Of a stretch of DNA of 64,000 nt, positions 1-8,280 are shown piece by piece (within the stretch, counting starts at the first letter, position 1; the number at the start of each line of letters is the position of its first letter). The stretch comes from Caldifarciminota bacterium (GTDB lineage: Bacteria > Hydrothermota > Tepidihabitantia > SM23-42). Both the position numbers and the translations under genes were made by a program. The stretch is from assembly GCA_020349965.1 (NCBI GenBank), contig CP070705.1, forward strand, positions 2,170,418 through 2,234,417, given 5' to 3'. The notes beneath the pieces are model-generated. The model worked only from the letters and a program-made list of their open reading frames with translations. It was not told the DNA's origin and did no database searches.

Positions 1-2004
1 AACACGCTTCTTCAGGCGATTATGGGCACGGTGCCACCAACCATGGCAAAACAGGTATTTCGTGAGAGCGGCGGCAATCCATACTTCATCGAGGAAATCC
101 TGCTCGAATATGAGCGGAGGGGAAGACTTCAATGGGATGGGAGAGAATGGCGTGTTCTCAGGAGGGATACGGGTTCATTTCCTTCTACAACCGAGGGGAG
201 GATAAAGGGTAAGTTGAAGTGGTTGGATCCGGAGCTACGGTCTTTTCTGGAGATCGCGGCCGCCTACGGTCAGGAATTCGCTCCAGAGGTAGTGGCTACT
301 GCCAGCAAGCGCAATGTAGGCCAGATCCTGGAGGCGCTTGATGAACTCTGCAGAGCCGGGTATCTGAAGAACAGGCATACGGGAACCTACTTCTTCACTG
401 AAGACATCGTGCGTCAAGTCGTACACAGGAATATCATGCGCGCCAACGTGCCGGGTTATCACGAGGCCGTCGGTGAGGCGATAGAGTCTGTCTTTCATGA
501 CGACATCTCAAGCCATTACGAAGAATTGGCCAATCACTTCGCGCTTGCTAAGGATGCGCCGAGAGCTTTGATATATTCGAAGAAAGCCGCCCAGAAAGCC
601 AGGGACCATTATGCCCACGGGTTGGCAGTGAAGTTCTATGAACGTGCGCTGAAGTACGAGGATGATATCGAACAGGCTTTCGAGATCGAGTTGGCTCTCG
701 CCGAGATTAACACCACAATTGGTAACTATAAAAAAGCACTGGCGCAATTGAACGCTTGCCTTCGGATTAACCCGTACGCTTACCGCGTTTATGAACGACT
801 CGGCAGCGTTTACGAAAAAATCGGCCAATATAAGAAAAGTCTCGAACACTACGAAAAGGGTATGAGAATGACTTCCGGCACGAATGCAGTCTATATATTC
901 CAGGTCGCAATAGCATGGCTCTACACGAGAATGGGGCAATATATACGTGCGAGGGAAGAGTGTACGGTAATTTTGCGGAAGAAGAGACAGATGAGCAGGC
1001 AAACCTTGGGTGATACATACGTCATACTTGGTGTCGTTCTTCTGAGGTTGGGTAAATTCAGTAGGGCAGAGCAATACTTCAGAAAGAGTCTGCGGATAAG
1101 GAAATCGATCGGCGACAAGAAAAATATTGCTGCATGCTATGTGGATCTGGGGCTGAATTACCAGGGAAAATTCAATATCAAGATGAGTGAGCGATTCTTT
1201 AGACGTGCGCTCGGTATTTACGAGGAAGTAGGTTATGAGGAAGGCATTCTCATCACGCTTAATAATCTTGGGGTGATGTACGCCAACTACGATTTACCGA
1301 AGGCCGAGGCGTATTGTCTTGAGGCGCTGACCAAGGCAAAATTGATTGGAGCCAGGAGAACCATCGTTCTGCTGTATAACAACCTTGGCATGATCAACCA
1401 TAATCGCTTATCGAAAGACCAGGCCGTAGAATACTTCCTGCGTTCACTCAGGCTTGCCAAGGACATTGATTTTTACGAAGGAATCATCTTTGCGAGCATA
1501 AGTCTGAGCGAGTTCTTCCGTGAAAGAGGAAAGGTGAGGAAAGGAAAATCCTATCTACAGAACGCTTTGCGTGTGGCTGCTGATATAAACGTGAAATTTC
1601 TGAGTATTGATTGTTTGATGGAAGAGATCGAATATTATCTTAGGGCGAAGAATTATGCGGAGGCCCGCAGGCTCGTGCAGAAAATGACTCGACAGTTGAA
1701 GGCGGAGCACAATGTTCTGTACAAGATTTACAGCGTAATGTATGATGGACGGGTCCTCCTGGCGAGGGGCGAGCATGCACGAGCGATGGTTCGATTCGGG
1801 CAAGCCTACCGCTACGTCAGGAACCTACCGGCAAACAAGATATCCGGTGAGATATTCTATCTCAAAGGTAAAGCATTTAAGAATGGCGGGCGATTGAAGG
1901 AAGCTCTGACCATGTTTCTTGAGGCAGCCAGAATCTTCAAGGCTATCGGTAACTTGCGTTACCTGGACAAGGTCGAACAAGAAATCGCCGGCACAAGTGC
2001 ATAA
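1..2004 (+). CDS. ATPase/TPR regulatory protein, C-terminal part (5' end outside window)
   Basis: The frame is open from base 1, so this is the 3' part of a longer gene; the first ATG at 22 is not a credible start. The N-terminal ~160 visible residues resemble the end of the STAND/AAA_16 ATPase module found in large regulators and Ser/Thr-kinase or cyclase fusions: a GNPYFIEEIL motif followed by a winged-helix-like segment (ELRSFLEIAAAYGQEF). The remaining ~490 residues are degenerate TPR repeats (for example AINTTIGNYKKALAQLNACL, GVVLLRLGKFSRAEQYFRKS). Such proteins are usually cytoplasmic signal-integrating ATPases whose effector domain lies at the N-terminus, which is missing here. The gene ends 1-2 bases before a strong terminator. 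The exact role is unknown. Confidence 0.8.
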   Translation, partial: NTLLQAIMGTVPPTMAKQVFRESGGNPYFIEEILLEYERRGRLQWDGREWRVLRRDTGSFPSTTEGRIKGKLKWLDPELRSFLEIAAAYGQEFAPEVVATASKRNVGQILEALDELCRAGYLKNRHTGTYFFTEDIVRQVVHRNIMRANVPGYHEAVGEAIESVFHDDISSHYEELANHFALAKDAPRALIYSKKAAQKARDHYAHGLAVKFYERALKYEDDIEQAFEIELALAEINTTIGNYKKALAQLNACLRINPYAYRVYERLGSVYEKIGQYKKSLEHYEKGMRMTSGTNAVYIFQVAIAWLYTRMGQYIRAREECTVILRKKRQMSRQTLGDTYVILGVVLLRLGKFSRAEQYFRKSLRIRKSIGDKKNIAACYVDLGLNYQGKFNIKMSERFFRRALGIYEEVGYEEGILITLNNLGVMYANYDLPKAEAYCLEALTKAKLIGARRTIVLLYNNLGMINHNRLSKDQAVEYFLRSLRLAKDIDFYEGIIFASISLSEFFRERGKVRKGKSYLQNALRVAADINVKFLSIDCLMEEIEYYLRAKNYAEARRLVQKMTRQLKAEHNVLYKIYSVMYDGRVLLARGEHARAMVRFGQAYRYVRNLPANKISGEIFYLKGKAFKNGGRLKEALTMFLEAARIFKAIGNLRYLDKVEQEIAGTSA

Positions 2005-2031
2005 AAAAAGGGGGCCGTAGCCCCCTTTTTT
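2003..2031. terminator. Bidirectional rho-independent terminator
   Basis: GGGGGC / GCCCCC stem (2010-2015 with 2020-2025) with a CGTA tetraloop, flanked by an A-run on the left and a T-run on the right. It can therefore serve the ATPase/TPR gene (+) and the convergent OmpA-like gene (-). Confidence 0.9.
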
Positions 2032-2043
2032 CTGCTCATAATA

Positions 2044-4074
2044 TCACCAACTTAATACCTTGAACTCGATACGCCGGTTCATGTCTCGGCCAGACCTCGT
2101 TCGATTGTCCGCGATCGGTTGTGTTTCACCGTAGCCTACGGCAAGAAGACGGCTGGGATCGATATTGTGATATCGCATGAAATATTCACGGACCGAAGTG
2201 GCCCTCGCATTCGACAGTTTCATATTGTAGGAATCTGAACCGATGCTGTCGGTGTGCCCGCTGATCTCTACCCTCATCGTCGGCTTTGATTTCAGTACCC
2301 GGGCCGCGTCATCGAGGACGGGGTAAGAGACAGGTTTTATGACGGCAGAATTGAAATCGAACGTTATTCCTTTAAGAACGATTCTCTCCCCGACCTTGGG
2401 GATTGGTTTCAGGACGAAATTCTGAATCTTCGTTTCGTCCTTTGTGAGAACTACAGGGGCACTCTCGGCGATATAGTCTGCCGCTTCGGCTATGACCGAG
2501 TACGTGCCGGGCGGCACCGCTACCTTGTAGATACCCGTCGTCGCATTCGTTGTCACCTTCGGAATGCTCGTACTAACAAAGGCGATCTGCGCGAGCAGAG
2601 GTTTGCCAGTCTCATATTCAGAGACCTTACCGGTCAGTATGCCGCCGCTGTGCATTGCTATGTCCACGACCTTTGTCTCATTATCGCCCAGATTGAGGAC
2701 TTTCTCTTCAGGTTGATAGTTCGTGGCTTCGACGCGCATCCTGAATGTTCCTGGCGCTAGGTCAACACTGTAGAAACCGGCAGTGTCGGAAACGACCTTC
2801 GGCAATTCGGTCTGCGGGAAAGTAATCGTGGCAATGACGGGCATGTTTGTTTCACCGTCGTATATCCGGCCCGCGATCTTTGCGATGGGCTTCCTGTTCA
2901 GCTGGAAATCGAGAAGAATCTTGTCGCCGTCCTTGAGGACGAGACCTTGCTCGCGCCATCGGTATTCGGTAGCATCTGCGCGGATCCGGTAGCTTCCCGG
3001 CGCAAGCGACAGTTCATATGTGCCGTCTGCCGACGTCTGCACGGCAGCCTGTTCGGTTTCGGGGAAACTTATCGTCGCGGCCAACGGTGATCCTGTTTTT
3101 GCATCGGTGACCTTGCCAAACACGCGTGCGATCGGGACCTTCGGCTTCACGGCAAGATCATATCCACCTGAAAAATTGAAGAAAGCCTTCCAATACCAGG
3201 TGCCGACAAGACCAAGCTCGCAGCCAACGTCGAAAGCGACGCTCTTGGAACCAAATCGCAGACCCGGTGTGATCCACAGAGATTCAGAGTCGAAGCTTGT
3301 GTTCGTGTATCCGTAGGCCTCAAACAGGAGTCTCAGACCCTCTGAAGGAATCAGCTCGATTCCGATACCATGAGGAATGTAGTTAGGCCGCTGTAACGGC
3401 GCGAAATCGCTGGCGGTAACGTACCCGGGGTTGATATCATCACCAGTAATGAGATAACCAATGTTGAGATGTGTGGCAAAAGGGCCGACCCGGAAATCAA
3501 AGAGTCCGCTAAAACCGAAATCAGGGTCGTGTGGTATGTACGGAGGCATGCGATATAGAGTATCCTGGTAGAGAAATTGATCTTTGCTCAGGGCATTACC
3601 GAAGAAGTCACGCGAAAGATGCGGTCCGAAATCGACGTGACCGTCGATTCCGAAGGCGTAGATCGTAGGTGTGACCTCATCCACCTTTATGGGATATCCT
3701 ACTTTCAAACCGATCTCATAGGTACTGATGCCGATGACCGGATCCGGATCGCCCCGCGACACGGGAAAATCATTCGCTTCGTAATATTTCACAAAGGGCG
3801 CGGCGTGAAACCGTGTTTCGACGTAGTCATTGATTGCGTACGATATGCCGACCACGGTCTGGAGGAAATGACGGCGGTCGTTCACCGAATCACCGGATAT
3901 CTCGACCCGGTTCTTCTGAAACCTTTCCAGTGCAGCCAAATGAAATGACAGCATACCCATTTCATGGGGCTGTGCATATTGCAGCTTGAACATGCCACGG
4001 TTACCGTGGATTGATATTTCCTGTGCCGAGGCGATCATTGCCATGAGGGCAAATACAATTAATGTTTTTTTCAT
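2044..4074 (-). CDS. OmpA-family outer-membrane protein with three carboxypeptidase-regulatory-like repeats
   Basis: 676 residues. Signal peptide MKKTLIVFALMAMIASAQ, then a ~300-residue segment of alternating beta-strands (probable barrel). Three consecutive CarboxypepD_reg-like/beta-sandwich repeats follow (about residues 330-410, 415-490, 495-570; each has a GRV/GKV..P..A.I.F pattern and a PGTY/PGSY turn). The C-terminus is an OmpA peptidoglycan-binding domain (FDFNSAVIKP at its start, later NMKLSNARATSVREYF). It probably anchors the outer membrane to peptidoglycan. The start at 4074 is preceded by an AGGAG Shine-Dalgarno; an upstream in-frame ATG at 4128 would translate tRNA-Glu sequence and is rejected. 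It lies directly downstream of tRNA-Glu and is likely co-transcribed with it. Confidence 0.88.
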   Translation of the reverse strand: MKKTLIVFALMAMIASAQEISIHGNRGMFKLQYAQPHEMGMLSFHLAALERFQKNRVEISGDSVNDRRHFLQTVVGISYAINDYVETRFHAAPFVKYYEANDFPVSRGDPDPVIGISTYEIGLKVGYPIKVDEVTPTIYAFGIDGHVDFGPHLSRDFFGNALSKDQFLYQDTLYRMPPYIPHDPDFGFSGLFDFRVGPFATHLNIGYLITGDDINPGYVTASDFAPLQRPNYIPHGIGIELIPSEGLRLLFEAYGYTNTSFDSESLWITPGLRFGSKSVAFDVGCELGLVGTWYWKAFFNFSGGYDLAVKPKVPIARVFGKVTDAKTGSPLAATISFPETEQAAVQTSADGTYELSLAPGSYRIRADATEYRWREQGLVLKDGDKILLDFQLNRKPIAKIAGRIYDGETNMPVIATITFPQTELPKVVSDTAGFYSVDLAPGTFRMRVEATNYQPEEKVLNLGDNETKVVDIAMHSGGILTGKVSEYETGKPLLAQIAFVSTSIPKVTTNATTGIYKVAVPPGTYSVIAEAADYIAESAPVVLTKDETKIQNFVLKPIPKVGERIVLKGITFDFNSAVIKPVSYPVLDDAARVLKSKPTMRVEISGHTDSIGSDSYNMKLSNARATSVREYFMRYHNIDPSRLLAVGYGETQPIADNRTRSGRDMNRRIEFKVLSW

Positions 4075-4092
4075 AACCTCTCCTTGTTTATA

Positions 4093-4167
4093 TGGTGGCC
4101 CCAACGGGACTCGAACCCGTGTCTCCACCTTGAAAGAGTGATGTCCTAACCACTAGACGATGGGGCC
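4093..4167 (-). tRNA. tRNA-Glu (anticodon UUC), CCA encoded
   Basis: Full cloverleaf on the minus strand. Acceptor GGCCCCA pairs with TGGGGCC, the D-arm is GTC..GAC, the anticodon loop CTTTCAA gives UUC, the T-arm contains GGTTCGAGTCC, and the 3' CCA is genomically encoded. The last 22 bases of the upstream cyclic-nucleotide-binding CDS lie inside its 5' half. Confidence 0.97.
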
Positions 4168-4661
4168 TTATGGGCAAGGATGTAGAGATCCCTGAACGAT
4201 TTATTGTCGACTATTGCCTGATTTATCAGGAAATAATTCTCGATATTCCTGTTTGTTGCGATGATACTGTTGCACAGATCTTCAACCATTGCCCTGAGAA
4301 ACTTCGCGGCGACCTTCGGATTTTCAGTCATGATATCGGTTAAATCCTTTTTCCTCAAGACGAGCAGTCGCGTATTGGTCTTGGCTTTTGCCGTGACCGA
4401 GCGCGGTTTACTGGTGAGCAATGAAATTTCGCCGAAATAGCTGGATTCTTGGAGCTCGGTCATTAGCAGAACAACATCACCGCGCATTAGATAGATTTCG
4501 ACACGTCCGGTTTCAATGATGAACATCTCATCGCCCGTCGTACCTTCCTTTACGATTTCGGTACCTTCAGACAACTCCCTGGGCTGCCATCTGGGGAGCA
4601 TCCAGCTGATTTCCTGGGGCGTCATGTACTTGAAAAGCCAGACTTTCTCGAGATCTTTCAC
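4146..4661 (-). CDS. Cyclic-nucleotide-binding (CAP_ED) domain protein
   Basis: 171 residues, one cNMP-binding beta-roll (about 25-135) with the GEISLLTSKPRSVTAKA phosphate-binding-cassette-like segment, then a helical tail. There is no HTH, so it is not a CRP-type transcription factor; it may be a stand-alone sensor or may partner with another protein. The GTG start sits 6 bp below a TTGACA-N16-TAAAAT promoter, predicting a leaderless transcript. The stop codon (TAG) is in the D-arm of tRNA-Glu, so the last residues (HKAPSSSG) are encoded by tRNA sequence; this suggests an eroded 3' end that reads on to a stop in the tRNA. Confidence 0.85.
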   Translation of the reverse strand: MKDLEKVWLFKYMTPQEISWMLPRWQPRELSEGTEIVKEGTTGDEMFIIETGRVEIYLMRGDVVLLMTELQESSYFGEISLLTSKPRSVTAKAKTNTRLLVLRKKDLTDIMTENPKVAAKFLRAMVEDLCNSIIATNRNIENYFLINQAIVDNKSFRDLYILAHKAPSSSG

Positions 4662-4667
4662 ACCATG

Positions 4668-4695
4668 ATTTTATGCATTATTTCTTAAATGTCAA
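4668..4695 (-). promoter_or_regulatory. Promoter of cNMP-binding gene / tRNA-Glu / ompA-like
   Basis: -35 TTGACA (4690-4695), 16-bp spacer, -10 TAAAAT (4668-4673). The GTG start is 6 bp downstream. Confidence 0.75.
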
Positions 4696-4713
4696 GGTTT
4701 CCTGCTTTACCTC

Positions 4714-4741
4714 TTGATTTTTCGCTACACATGAGTATAAT
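4714..4741 (+). promoter_or_regulatory. Promoter of GGGP synthase-purDE operon
   Basis: -35 TTGATT (4714-4719), 16-bp spacer, -10 TATAAT (4736-4741). The ATG is 8 bp downstream, so the transcript is leaderless or nearly so. It is divergent from and very close to the cNMP promoter. Confidence 0.75.
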
Positions 4742-4749
4742 CAGGCAGC

Positions 4750-5478
4750 ATGAAATACCGTTCGGTCTATGAGAAGCTGAATAGTTCAAGACCAAGCGTG
4801 CTGGCTCTCCTCGACCCGGACCGCATATCCGCCGATGAGGTGTCTGATGTCACGAAGTTCGTCTGTGATAACGGTGTCAAGGCTATTCTCGTCGGCTCTT
4901 CCATTCTCGTAACTTCGACTTTCGACAAATTCGTCCAGAGCGTCAAAAAAAGTGCCGTATGTCCCGTGATCCTATTCCCGGGAGGCTGCCATCAAGTATG
5001 TGCGCATGCTGACGCTATATTTTTTCTTTCACTGCTGAGCGGAAGAAATCCAGAATATCTCATCGGCGAGCAGGTGAAGGCTGTTTTCTCCATCAAGGAA
5101 TGCGGCATAGAGGTGATCCCGGTTGCTTACATACTTGTCGAGTCAGGAAGCTACACAGCGGTCGAGTACGTATCGAACACTAAACCGATCCCGCGCGTGA
5201 AACCCGAGATCACGGTTGCACATGCTCTGGCGGGCGAGTATTTCGGCATGAAATACGTTTATCTCGAGGCCGGTAGTGGTGCTTCCAGTCCCGTACCGGC
5301 TGAGACGGTCAAGCAGGTCAGAGAGAATATCAGCATTCCAATGGTCGTAGGCGGCGGTTTAACGGGATACGATGAAGTGAGGAAGACGATAGATGCAGGT
5401 GCAGATTTTGTGGTATTGGGCAGTATCATTGAGCGATCCAAGAGGGAGTTCGAAGAGATAATGAGGAGATTGCGATGA
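4750..5478 (+). CDS. Geranylgeranylglyceryl phosphate synthase family protein
   Basis: 242 residues, the length of the GGGPS/PcrB TIM-barrel family. The visible family signatures are LLDPDR near the N-terminus, ILFPGG, the YLEAGSGA phosphate/substrate motif, and the C-terminal VGGGL..GADFVVLGS phosphate-binding loops. Family members couple a polyprenyl diphosphate to sn-glycerol-1-phosphate, giving archaeal-type ether lipid precursors; bacterial homologues are known in Bacteroidetes and several candidate phyla. It is the first gene of an operon and its stop overlaps purD (ATGA). Chain-length and substrate specificity cannot be read here. Confidence 0.9.
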   Translation: MKYRSVYEKLNSSRPSVLALLDPDRISADEVSDVTKFVCDNGVKAILVGSSILVTSTFDKFVQSVKKSAVCPVILFPGGCHQVCAHADAIFFLSLLSGRNPEYLIGEQVKAVFSIKECGIEVIPVAYILVESGSYTAVEYVSNTKPIPRVKPEITVAHALAGEYFGMKYVYLEAGSGASSPVPAETVKQVRENISIPMVVGGGLTGYDEVRKTIDAGADFVVLGSIIERSKREFEEIMRRLR

Positions 5479-6761
5479 GATTATTGATCGTTGGCGGAGG
5501 AGGGCGTGAGCATGTCCTTGCTTGGAAACTGAGCAAGGCAAAGAGGGTCCGGAAGATCTACGTGGCACCGGGGAATCCCGGGATCGCTTCTGTTGCCACA
5601 TGTGTCAATATATTGGCTTCTGATATACCAGGGCTCTTGCACTTTGCCGAAGAGAAGAAGATTGATTTTACAATCATCGGTCCCGAATTGCCGCTGGCCA
5701 TGGGAATTGTCGATGAGTTCGAGAACAGCGGGCTTAAAGTGTTCGGGCCGAACAAGAATGCAAGCCGCATTGAAGGGGACAAGTCATTTGCGAGGGAGTT
5801 CATGGCGAAGTTCGGTATTCCAGCACCTAAATTTGCCGTCTATGAAACCGCATCCGAAGCTCTCAAGTACATGAAGACCACGAACAAATTTCCGGTCATT
5901 GTCAAGGCATCGGGATTGGCTTCAGGCAAGGGGGTTTTCACTGCCAATAACAAACGCGAATACGAAAAAGTGATCGATCTCCTGCTGGTACAACACAGAC
6001 TTGGCGAAGCCGGTAACCGTGTCGTTGTCGAAGAATTCCTTACCGGACAGGAAGCATCTGTCTTCGTGCTGACCGATGGGCTTTCGATCAGCTATCTGCC
6101 TTCGGCGCAGGACCATAAGAAGTTGTACGATCGCAATCGGGGACCGAATACTGGCGGCATGGGTGCGTATGCCCCTTATCCGGTCAACAAACGTATAAGC
6201 GACATCATTGAAAATGTAATCATTCAACCAACAGTTCTGTCGATGCGTGACCAGGGACTCGATTACAAAGGTGTGTTGTACGCAGGATTGATCCTGACTT
6301 CTACAGGCCCTAAGGTGTTGGAATTCAATTGCCGCTTCGGTGACCCGGAGGCTCAGGTGATCTTGCCGTTGGTCGAAAGCGATCTGCTCAGTTCGATGAT
6401 CGCCGTTGCAGAGCGAAAACTGTCAGACGAACCTGTTAAGGTCAAGAATCTATGGTCGCTGTGCGTCGTCCTGGCATCTGCCGGTTATCCGAATGACTAC
6501 CGCATCGGAGAAGAGATCGAGTTCAAGCAGAAGCTCGATCCGCGCACTATGATTTTTCATGCCGGTACAAGAATGGATGATTCGAAGCTGGTCACGTCAT
6601 CGGGACGGGTTTTGAATGTTGTTAGCGTTCATGAGAATCTGAAGATAGCCAAGCAGCGCGCCTATGACGATGTAAAGAAAATATACTTTAAGGGCATGTA
6701 TTACCGGAAAGACATCGGCAACACGGGAATGAAGAAGATGAAAAGGAGAAGACGGAAATGA
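5475..6761 (+). CDS. purD: Phosphoribosylamine-glycine ligase
   Basis: 428 residues, normal for PurD. N-terminal Rossmann-like domain starts MRLLIVGGGGREH; ATP-grasp domain contains VIVKASGLASGKGV, DHKKLYDRNRGPNTGGMGAY and LEFNCRFGDPEAQ. It catalyses the second step of de novo purine synthesis (PRA + Gly + ATP to GAR) in the cytosol. Its ATG overlaps the GGGPS stop and its own stop overlaps purE, so the three are translationally coupled. The last ~15 residues are a Lys/Arg-rich tail (KKMKRRRRK). Confidence 0.96.
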   Translation: MRLLIVGGGGREHVLAWKLSKAKRVRKIYVAPGNPGIASVATCVNILASDIPGLLHFAEEKKIDFTIIGPELPLAMGIVDEFENSGLKVFGPNKNASRIEGDKSFAREFMAKFGIPAPKFAVYETASEALKYMKTTNKFPVIVKASGLASGKGVFTANNKREYEKVIDLLLVQHRLGEAGNRVVVEEFLTGQEASVFVLTDGLSISYLPSAQDHKKLYDRNRGPNTGGMGAYAPYPVNKRISDIIENVIIQPTVLSMRDQGLDYKGVLYAGLILTSTGPKVLEFNCRFGDPEAQVILPLVESDLLSSMIAVAERKLSDEPVKVKNLWSLCVVLASAGYPNDYRIGEEIEFKQKLDPRTMIFHAGTRMDDSKLVTSSGRVLNVVSVHENLKIAKQRAYDDVKKIYFKGMYYRKDIGNTGMKKMKRRRRK

Positions 6762-7171
6762 AAGTGTGGATATTCATGGGTAGCAAGTCGGACATTGAAA
6801 CGATGTCTCCAGCCGAAGAACTTCTGAAGAAAGAGTCCGTGCCGCACGAGGTGTTTGTACATTCTGCTCACCGCGAACCTGATAAGATAAGAGAATTGAT
6901 CGCAAAGGCGGGAGCAGAAGAGGTGATCGCGATCATTGCTGGAGCCGGGCTTGCCGCACATCTGCCCGGATTCATTGCTTCGATGACCGATATCCCCGTG
7001 CTCGGAGTACCCATTCCGGCATCTACGCTGGGCGGCCTCGATTCTCTGCTGTCCATTTCACAGATGCCCTCAGGTGTGCCGGTGGCGACTTTCGGTATCG
7101 GTAAGTCAGGAGCCAAGAACGCGGCACTGTTCGCAACACGTTTGTACAATCAGTTAAGAATAAAGAAATAG
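6758..7171 (+). CDS. purE: N5-carboxyaminoimidazole ribonucleotide mutase
   Basis: 137 residues, with MGSKSDIETM, SAHREPDK and GAGLAAHLPG motifs of the PurE family and a PVLGVPIP segment. The short length and SAHR motif fit the class I enzyme (N5-CAIR to CAIR), although a class II AIR carboxylase cannot be strictly excluded because no purK is in the window. ATGA overlap with purD. Confidence 0.93.
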   Translation: MKVWIFMGSKSDIETMSPAEELLKKESVPHEVFVHSAHREPDKIRELIAKAGAEEVIAIIAGAGLAAHLPGFIASMTDIPVLGVPIPASTLGGLDSLLSISQMPSGVPVATFGIGKSGAKNAALFATRLYNQLRIKK

Positions 7172-7194
7172 TCTAGCCTTTCTTCTAAGCCTTT

Positions 7195-8280
7195 ATGCTG
7201 ATCAAATTCCACGAGGCGCTTAAGTCGATTGACCGCATTGCGCAAGTTCTACATAGCAAGGGGATAATCGCCATCCCGACAGATACGATATATGGTCTTG
7301 CTGTTGACGGTACCGATGTAATGGCCGTGGAGAAACTCGTTAATGTCAAGCGACGGGAGGATAAGCCATTCACATTCTTCATGAAGAAGAGTGTGATTGA
7401 GAAATTCGCGATCGTTACCAAGAAGAAGATAATTGATTTCTTCGTACCCGGACCGCTGACCATCATCCTTAGGCGGCGATCTTCTGTCGATCTGCCGCTT
7501 GTTGCGGAGAAGATCGGTATTCGTATCCCGCACCATGATTTCGTGCTCAAACTGCTCAACGAATATGGTGATCCGCTTGCTGTGACGAGCGCTAACATTT
7601 CGGGGAAGCCACATCTGGCTTCGCCTTACGATATTGTCGAACATTTAACCGGGGTGGATCTGGTTGTTGATGGAGGTGTGCTCTATTCGGAGCCATCTAC
7701 GGTTCTCGACCTGACGATGACACCGCCGGTCATTATGCGCAAAGGCGTCGTTCCGATCCTGGCGATCGAGAAGGTGTACGGCCGCAAGGTGAGATTAGGG
7801 ACTTTGTTGAAGTTCAATGTCTTATTCGTATGTAGTGGCAATACGTGTCGCAGTCCGATGGCTGAAGGTATATTCCGGACTCTGGTCAACAGGAAATACT
7901 GTGAGGTACAGTCGGCCGGTACGATAGCAATGGGCGGCTTAATGGCCGCGCATTATGCCAAACAGGTCGTCAGTGAGTATGGTGGCTCGATCGATCACCA
8001 CAGGACGAAACCGCTCGATCGTGAATTGATCGATTGGGCGGATTTGATCCTGGCCATGGAATACAAGCATTATGAGACCATACTGGAGATGGACCGGGAG
8101 GCGGTAGTGAAGACGTTCTTGCTTATGGAGTACCGGCGTAAGACCAAATACACTGAGGTTCCTGACCCTGTGGGGCGTGACCTCGCTGCATATCAGAGGG
8201 CAGCCGTCAAGATGATGCCGACGCTCAAGAATCTGGCGCGAGACATCGAAGAGAGATTTAAAAGAACGCACCGGCGATGA
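7195..8280 (+). CDS. Sua5/YrdC threonylcarbamoyl-AMP synthase fused to LMW phosphatase (protein-arginine phosphatase type)
   Basis: 361 residues, two complete domains. Residues 1-~200 are YrdC/Sua5 (GIIAIPTDTIYGLAVD, KRREDKPFTFF, PGPLTIIL, VTSANISG), which make threonylcarbamoyl-AMP for tRNA t6A. Residues ~207-361 are a low-molecular-weight phosphatase: P-loop CSGNTCRSP with Cys213, and the general-acid PDP motif late in the domain. The Thr in CxxNTCRS matches YwlE-type protein-arginine phosphatases, whereas tyrosine phosphatases usually have Ile there. The two functions are adjacent genes in Bacillus (ywlC, ywlE); here they form one polypeptide. The gene overlaps thyX by ATGA. Confidence 0.9.
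   Translation: MLIKFHEALKSIDRIAQVLHSKGIIAIPTDTIYGLAVDGTDVMAVEKLVNVKRREDKPFTFFMKKSVIEKFAIVTKKKIIDFFVPGPLTIILRRRSSVDLPLVAEKIGIRIPHHDFVLKLLNEYGDPLAVTSANISGKPHLASPYDIVEHLTGVDLVVDGGVLYSEPSTVLDLTMTPPVIMRKGVVPILAIEKVYGRKVRLGTLLKFNVLFVCSGNTCRSPMAEGIFRTLVNRKYCEVQSAGTIAMGGLMAAHYAKQVVSEYGGSIDHHRTKPLDRELIDWADLILAMEYKHYETILEMDREAVVKTFLLMEYRRKTKYTEVPDPVGRDLAAYQRAAVKMMPTLKNLARDIEERFKRTHRR

Noticed and set aside
4075..4128. 18-codon N-terminal extension of the OmpA-like protein
   Set aside because: It translates tRNA-Glu sequence; the ATG at 4074 has its own AGGAG and signal peptide.
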